NCBI GenBank assembly: GCA_029204225.1
Contig: MU831939.1
Location: 31,708-95,707, forward strand
DNA length: 64,000 nucleotides
Source of the DNA: Diphasiastrum complanatum
Lineage: Eukaryota; Streptophyta; Lycopodiopsida; Lycopodiales; Lycopodiaceae
Reading direction: 5' to 3'
Within the stretch, counting starts at the first letter, position 1; each line of letters begins with the position of its first letter. The notes under the pieces are model-generated. The model did no database searches. It worked only from the letters and a program-made list of their open reading frames with translations, and had not been told where the DNA came from. This document shows positions 57,956 to 64,000 of the stretch, piece by piece. A program made the position numbers and the translations under genes.

Positions 57956-58857
57956 AATTTAAGATGGTAGATCTTGGTCAACTTCACTTTATATTGGGCA
58001 TAGAAATAGAGGTTCAGATTTCATCTTCATTAGTCAAACTAAGTATGCTCAAAGTTTGCTCAATAGATTCAAGATGCAAGATTGCAAGCATGTAGAAACA
58101 CCAATGGAGCAAGATGTAAAAGTGCTCAATAAAAGTGATGAAGCATCCTTTATGGACATCACTCTTTATAGGAAACTTAAAGGCTCCTTAATGTGGATCA
58201 TCATAACTAGGCCTGATCTATGCTTTAGTGTGTGTAGGCTAAGTCAATATATGCAAGATCCATTAGTAATACATTGGAAAATTACTAAAAGGATCTTGAG
58301 ATACATCTCGGATACTCTAGGTCATGGAATTCTCTATAGAGGAGATGTCATTGATTTGCATGCCTTTAGTGACTTGGATTTTGCAGCTGAAAAAAGGGAT
58401 AGGAAGTCCACAAATGCCTATGCAACATTCATTGGTGGAGGAGTAGTTTCTTGGTTGTCAAAGAAACAAGAAACCAACTCACTTTCTTCAACCTAAGCTG
58501 AGTATAAAGCTCTCACCCCTACAACAAAGGAGCTATTATGGATCACGAGGCTACTTATGGAGTTGAAAGTCATGAGTTTAGATGTTGTTCCAACTCTCTA
58601 CAATGACAACATTTCAGCCCAACACCTTGCAACCAATCCAATCTTCCTTGCAAGGTCAAAACACATTGAGATCTCTCAACATTTTGTGAGAGAGAAGGTG
58701 TAATCAAAGGAGATATCTTTGGAGCATGTGGCAAGTAGTGAATGTATTGTTTATAATCTCACTAAACCACTTCAAAGAGATGCATTTGTGAGGTTAAGAT
58801 CAGCCCTAGGGTTGATAAGCAAGTCTATGTTATCTTCAAACTAGTTGTGAGGAGGAG
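57956..58857 (+). pseudogene. Copia 6 RT C-terminus, RNase H and polypurine tract
   Basis: FKMVDLGQLHFILGIEI at about 57960, a frameshift near 58015, then LLNRFKMQDCKHVETPMEQD, SLMWIIITRPDLCFSVCRL, the RNase H block HAFSDLDFAAEKRDRKSTNA, VSWLSKKQETNSLSST-stop-AEYKAL, and the tail LTKPLQRDAFVRLRSALGL. GAGGAGGAG (58849-58857) is the polypurine tract. The RT catalytic half is absent. It may be the distal part of Copia 5 (46402-48480), but the LTRs are not clearly alike. Confidence 0.88.
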
Positions 58858-59391
58858 TGTTAGATTTACACAAGCTAGTTTGCACAATTACCACTTGTAA
58901 ATGACTTTGAGGCCGTGTTGTGGGATGTCACACGTGCCAAAAGCATAGGATACCTTATTCCAATTCAAATCATTAACCTAGCTTTGGAATGGTACCTTTG
59001 GGATATGTCCAAAGAGTGCATAGATAGGGTAGAAAAAAGGAGGAGCTAAAAATAGCATTTTTCTCATTGTTTTTGGATCTCGAGGCATTGACCCTAAATA
59101 GGGTGGATCAAGTGGATCTTTAGGTTAGATGTTAGGGTTAGGTTATGATTAATACATAGAAGCCCTAATATGCTCAGATCCGAGCTCTACATGTATAAAT
59201 ATGTGATGGGATTTCCATCCAATTATGAGCAAAATCAAGATTTTCCTTCTTGACTAGTTTGAGTCTATGATTTGATTGATGAATGCTACAATATGGTCTT
59301 TTGTGATAATTGAATGAGTTTGGAGTTGCAGGTACAGTACACAGGCAGCAGCAGGCCGTACTTTCACACGTGTGAAGAGTTTTGGAGCTAA
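58858..59391 (+). repeat. Copia 6 3' LTR, end approximate
   Basis: Starts TGTTAGATTTACAC after the polypurine tract. A TATA-like TATAAATATG lies near 59191. The end near 59391 (...TAATTCA) is a guess from weak similarity to the end of the Copia 5 LTR (ACACGTGTGAA against ACACATGTGAA). Confidence 0.55.
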
Positions 59392-60186
59392 TTCATGGAG
59401 TTCAAGCCAAGATAAGCTAGGAATCAATGTATTGATTAGTAATCTAGCTTCTAGATCTTGTTTGGATCTTAAGTAGGTGCTTTCTCCATCATTTCTAGGA
59501 TCAAATGGCATTATTTTGTTGTACTTTTATCAGAGCAATGTTCTTCAAAAGATTCGTATAACAAAGTTTTATGACAAGAAGTTACGTATAAAAGATTGTT
59601 CATTTGAAAAAATAAGTTCATGAACCGAGTGAAAATATTGCAAACTTTAAAATTCTTAAAACCTTCAAGTGGCCAAAAATAAAGGCATCCCCAAAATGAC
59701 AAGATCCCTCACTTTGCCCTCTTCCACATTAAGAAAATGGCTTTATCCAAAACTATGTACCCCCCCCCCCTTTGCTTATTTTATCCTCCAAGTCTAAAAC
59801 CCAAGGGTTTCCAACCGTGCCCACACACGGCTAGCGAGGGAAAAAAGGAGGGAGGGAAAATGCTTGAGCAAGAGAGACAAAGAGAGGTAGAAAGAGCAAG
59901 AGGTTGCACATAGGAGTAGAATCTTACAAAATCAAAGCTTTAACCATCTACTAATGTTGTGTTCTCTATGGTTTTAAGATATCAACTTCATGAGGCTAGA
60001 TCCATTCGATCTAGGTTTGGTTGGGTTGGGTTGGTTTTCCCACCATCAGGTTCCCTTGTGTTGCTACTGATTGGCATGCTTAGAATAGGATCCTTGGATT
60101 GAGGACTTAAATTTGGCGATATTCGCTTCTCATGTCAATCTGAAAAGAATATCTATCAAAAGTCTCTCATATTCTAGGCATAACAT
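59392..60186. other. spacer with a C11 run
   Basis: No gene recognised. Poly-C at 59760-59770 and a GGTTG-repeat (GGTTGGGTTGGGTTGG) near 60017-60034. Confidence 0.45.
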
Positions 60187-60203
60187 ATTTGTTCCTTTTA
60201 GTG

Positions 60204-60300
60204 CTTCTTGGTGTTATCAACCCAAGAGATCATAGAGAATCGAACCTAGGCAGGCAAGCCAACCTCAAGCACGATACACCAACTCACCACACATGAGAAG
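60204..60300 (-). mobile_element. 97-bp tRNA-like head-only retroposon with 17-bp target duplication
   Basis: Bounded by ATTTGTTCCTTTTAGTG (60187-60203) and ATTTGTTTCTTCTAGTG (60301-60317), two mismatches. Minus strand: A-box-like TGGTGAGTTGGTGTATCG (60289-60272) and B box GGTTCGATTC (60246-60237). As with 32311-32395 there is no SINE body and no poly-A tail. The two share layout (A box, ~30-bp spacer, B box, short tail) but are on opposite strands and clearly diverged. Confidence 0.68.
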
Positions 60301-60317
60301 ATTTGTTTCTTCTAGTG

Positions 60318-60425
60318 GTTTTATTTAGAGCACGATGGTTTATGTATAGCTCCATCAACCCTTCTTTCTTTTTCACAAGAAGGATCGGTACTCTATAAAG
60401 TTATTTACTTGGTCTACTAGATGCC
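60318..60425 (-). pseudogene. Gypsy RT scrap
   Basis: The minus strand reads [23 protein letters not shown], the conserved N-terminal RT block of plant Gypsy (compare the same motif of Gypsy B at about 10110-10170). Only about 30 residues remain, directly beside the tRNA-like insertion, which may have landed in it. Confidence 0.65.
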
Positions 60426-60779
60426 TTTGCTAGAAATGATCATTTTGAAGGTGCCACACAGTTAAAGCCCAAAACAATGTCAAGTTTTACTTAATTTCTC
60501 TAGTCAATGCTAAAAATACTATCTAATCATCTTCAAGACCAATTTGTACATGTGACTTCTTAATCCATATAGAAAGTTGTAAGCCTCTACTCCAACTACG
60601 TATTTTAATCAACATTTTATAAAAGAGTAAAGAGTGGTCTCTCTTTACAAAAGTGTTCAATTTCTTAAGGTCTACACCATTGTGCAATTTTTTTTATTAC
60701 CATTTCATAATTTAGCAATTAGTATTTTGAATCTTGTGAACAAATTCGACGAAATTTTTGTCATTTATATTTAATGAGT

Positions 60780-60985
60780 TGGGAGTAATGTGGGTTCAAT
60801 TGTCAAGGCATAGTCTTGGAAATTGTTGCATTGGCAAGCTTCAAGGGACTTGGCTAGGCCATATTTGTAAACATTGTGAGTTGGGAGCATAAGGCTTCGA
60901 AATGTCACTACATGGTGGCCAAGGTTTGAGCCTAGACTTTCCTGACTGCAATAAACAACTTTACCCAACTCACCCCAGTATAACG
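60780..60985 (-). mobile_element. diverged relative of the SINE at 30051-30248
   Basis: Plus-strand AATGTCACTAC, then GAGCCTAGAC, GACTGCAATAAACAACTTTAC and CCAACTCACC, matching in order AATGTCACTACG, GAGCCTGCAC, AGTCGCAGTCAACAACTCTAC and CCAAGCACTGAG of the first copy. The B box is degraded (GGCTCAAACC, minus). No clear target duplication found. Confidence 0.6.
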
Positions 60986-62659
60986 AACGAGTGTGATATA
61001 TGTTTGATTGCGGTACTCTTTTCATAGGATTTTCTTCTATTTTCATAGCATAGCATATCATGAGCCATTAACTTCAAGCTAGTGAAAAGAAATCCATTAT
61101 GAGTCAAAAGTAGGTTTATAAGTAAATCACAATGTCTTCAAAAATGCATGAATAGCACAACCTCTATCATGGTTGTGCAATCAAAGTGTCCTTTCTCAAA
61201 TGCTGAAAATAGCTAGACATTTGGAAATTGAACATAATCTTTGGCAATATAGCTTAGAAACAAGTGTAGAATGCATTGATTTTTATGTCTAATGGATATT
61301 GGCCAAATCAAATAGGCTTCAACTAAGTTATGGTCCAATAACTACAAAGGAATATGACAGTCAAATAAACATGCAGACAAAAGTGTTCATGTTATAAAAT
61401 GTGTCTAAATTTGTCTTCAACTCCTTCCCTTTGAGATTCACCCACACAGATTTTGCTTTTTCTCTCATGGGTTTGCCAAGTTCCTTATGTGACTTTGGCT
61501 AGTCCTTCATGTGGAAAGGAGGATATCATATCTAAAAGTTTAAGCTTTCTTTGATTCAAGAGAGGCATCTGGGACACTTTGTCAAGAAGTCATAAATTGG
61601 GTTAGGTGAGTGTTATGGCCTTACTAAATGAAATGGGTTCTTAATACTATTGGGCAACTTCCTAATTGGAATTTAGGGTCCACTCTATGTTTGGCTTGCT
61701 CATAGTTTGTCTTTTTTGAAAGAAAGATTATATTTTTGAATCTATTTCAAATTCAATTATGTTTCTTGGGACTCAAGCAACTTTGCTTCTAACCATTTTC
61801 TCGGCTTGTTCACTAATGTTAAAAGGCTCCTAGAAGTTGTAACTTTCCTAGTTGCAAGGAGGTTTCTCTTGGGTGATTTGAATATTGCTAGATGGTACTT
61901 GATTCCATGTAACATGTCTACCTCTTCAAATAGCAAATGCCACAACATTCTTAGCAACGTTTGGTCTTGTAACACTTCGGAGAACAAAACTTGGTGTTCT
62001 CAGTGTTCTAAATATATATAGATGCTTTTGCTAGCCAACATGGCAAGGTGTTAATACACATTGTAATCGAAAATAACTTGGACAAATATACAAAACTAGG
62101 GACACTATTAGAATAAGTGATTGTCTTTTACAAGGCTTTGTTGACTATTATCTATATCTATCATCATAAGGCTTTACACTAGCAAGGACATTGGTATCTC
62201 TGAAGATGTATCGTTTAGTTTCATATAATCACGCTTCTAATGACTTTTTTCAAACATGTCTCAACCATTCCTAAGGCCTAAATGTAGTTGGATGTCAACA
62301 TCATAGTCTCAATGGAGCTCTAGAGGGCATATAGGTCTTCCTGATATTCCAACTCTATCCATGGTATGACCAATGACCAAGGATGAATGTATCTCACCTT
62401 TTCCCAATGGGAAATTTTCAAATACACTTCTTTAGACTAGCTTTCACTTCATGTTCTAATTATCAAGTGCTATTCTACCTATAACCCTATCATTCCAACC
62501 TTTAGTAGCTCGTCAACAAGGTTTGCTCAAGAGTTAGTTATATCAGATGCTTGCTACTATAAAAAGATTACAAATCTTACAGCTGTGACCAAGATATATA
62601 CATCCTTATGGATTCATAGGATTTGACACTAGAATTATTTAGCATCTACATGAGAGAGG
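60986..62659. other. AT-rich spacer
   Basis: No supported gene. Frames at 61757-61987 (minus) and 61806-62021 (plus) overlap antiparallel and have no family match. Confidence 0.45.
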
Positions 62660-63235
62660 GAGCAGGACCCAATCTTTTCACCCCAATTTGAAACACAATG
62701 TGGAAGATAGCCAGGCCGTTGGGCAAAGCACAGAGTGAGAATTCCGAATGCAACTTGAGAATTTCTAAGCTCTGGCAACATATTAGAATGAAGAGCAAAT
62801 TCATCAGAGCATCCTTAATAAATAAAGTGACAAACCCAAGAGAACTGATGGGAATGCCAAGTGTCTTAATGCCATGTGAGGAGTAATGAAACTTGCAGGT
62901 AAAGGAGAGATGTCAGCTGGAAGTCCTTTTGGGCACCAAGCTATGCACTTAGACCTGTTCATTATAAGCCCAACAGAAGAAAGCTAAGCTGAGAAATGCA
63001 AAAAACGCAGGGATGACTTCACAGATGTGTATCATCTGCAATAGAGGGGAATAAATAGGAGGAAAAAGTTGTAGCAGTAAGCACGCAAGGCACGATAATC
63101 TGCCAAAGCAAAGAGAGGTCCGCCTAAGGGATCCCCTTGTCGAGTTCCCTCAGCAGAAGAAACGATGATAACATCACCTGACAGAGTTTCAAAGGGTAGG
63201 TTAATTTTGCGAAATTGTGAGACTAGTCAATTTTA
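62660..63235 (-). pseudogene. LINE (non-LTR) reverse-transcriptase fragment
   Basis: Minus strand with stops: AEGTRQGDPLGGPLFALADY near 63104-63165 (RT block 4), a catalytic-box relative IADDTHL near 63025-63045 (usually FADD), then GLIMNRSKCIAWCPKGLP near 62900-62980 and the ITPHMALRHL region near 62860. Only the palm region remains. The GVRQGDPLGGxLFALA form differs from the LINE tail at 3202-3790, so it could be another clade. Confidence 0.75.
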
Positions 63236-64000
63236 TTTCAACTTCTGAACAGGAACAAGGTGGTTTGTTGCAATCATCACATTTAATTGAAATGGGTGCA
63301 ACAGGCTCCTCTTAGAGATCTAGATTTGTTGTTTTCATGACGCCGGTCAACGATCATCTTTTACCCGCATGTTGATGCATGTTGAACATCCATTTCCATT
63401 CCAATGCTGGTGCCTCTTTATGCTCGACCATTTTGTTTGTATATATACAATAATGTGGGCAAAATTCAAATTTCAAGAGCATGATCGATTTCAATTTCTA
63501 TTAGGTGTAATTCAAGATATGACCCATCTAGGGCTCAAATCAACTTTCGCTCAGACCAAAGACCAAACATCCCAGTAAACATTTTTTGGACAGCAGCAGC
63601 AACTCGGTCTATACGAAAACATCTTGATTTGCACCTAAGAATTTCATGGATGGCCCATAGAAACTTAGGCAATTGAGCTCTACACCAGTTACTACAATAG
63701 GCTATTATCCATTACAATAAAAGACTGCAGGGTATATAAACCTAAAACTTAACTCATACTAATAGAGATCTAGCTAGATTCAATCTCATGCATGCCTACT
63801 GTTAAAAACACATATGGTTCCAAAAAGCTCAAGTTTTGATCAATGTTGCACAGCGCTAAGAGATCCATCCATGTTTCTCAAATTAAAACACCTTAGAAAT
63901 CATGCAGAAAGATAAATGTTAGCTCTCTAATTTAATTCCTTGATCGACACCCACCCCAAACCCTGCATGTCTGAACATGTTTTTTTTTCTAGCAATGCAT
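63236..64000. other. spacer to window end
   Basis: No gene or repeat recognised; the frame 63369-63578 has no family resemblance. Confidence 0.45.

Overview
The window is nuclear DNA of a land plant. Evidence: an intron-free AP2/ERF repressor gene with EAR motifs, a ZIP-type metal-transporter gene fragment, plant-type Ty1/Copia and Ty3/Gypsy elements with initiator-Met-tRNA primer sites, LINEs and tRNA-derived SINEs. Very low gene density, old multiply nested LTR elements and long AT-rich spacers fit a large genome. I favour a gymnosperm, but a fern or other large-genome plant cannot be excluded from sequence alone.

Layout. 0-1.9 kb: the only clearly intact host gene, an ERF repressor on the minus strand, with a duplicated upstream region and a possible divergent first exon. 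3.2-3.8 kb: LINE remnant. 4.55-29.3 kb: a Russian-doll stack. A decayed Gypsy element (Gypsy A, plus) has its 5' LTR split by a deleted Copia (Copia 1), which is itself split by a younger Gypsy (Gypsy B, minus). Its interior carries a deleted minus-strand Copia (Copia 3), the end of a related Gypsy (Gypsy C) and a hairpin-ended TIR element. Its 3' LTR is split by a complete, decayed Copia (Copia 2) with two LTRs and a 5-bp target duplication.

29.3-39 kb: AT-rich spacer with a SINE, an 85-bp tRNA-like insertion in a 16-bp duplication, a dispersed non-coding repeat, a 52-bp tandem repeat and an isolated GC-rich island. 39-43.7 kb: a 3'-truncated minus-strand Copia (Copia 4) bordered on both sides by the same palindromic satellite, then a cluster of perfect hairpins. 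44.4-49.2 kb: a dispersed repeat ending in a PPT/LTR-like junction, two copies of an unidentified transposase-like gene (one with a clear spliceable intron), and the 5' part of another Copia (Copia 5). 49.3-50.9 kb: very long TG/TA microsatellites and a GC-rich hairpin minisatellite.

51-64 kb: a ZIP transporter pseudogene, a fragment of an unusual reverse transcriptase (YIDD box followed by a YDKR motif), an unrecognised possibly multi-exon gene, a Copia RT/RNase H plus LTR (Copia 6), a second tRNA-like insertion in a 17-bp duplication, a SINE relative, a Gypsy RT scrap and a LINE RT fragment.

Apart from the ERF gene nearly everything is mobile DNA in decay. Differences between repeat copies are dominated by C/T and G/A changes, as expected for methylated, silenced DNA. 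No rRNA, functional tRNA or CRISPR array was seen. The best leads for something undescribed are the intron-containing transposase-like family, the YIDD/YDKR reverse transcriptase, the very short tRNA-head retroposons, and the TTCGCGAA-type motif shared by three Copia LTR families.
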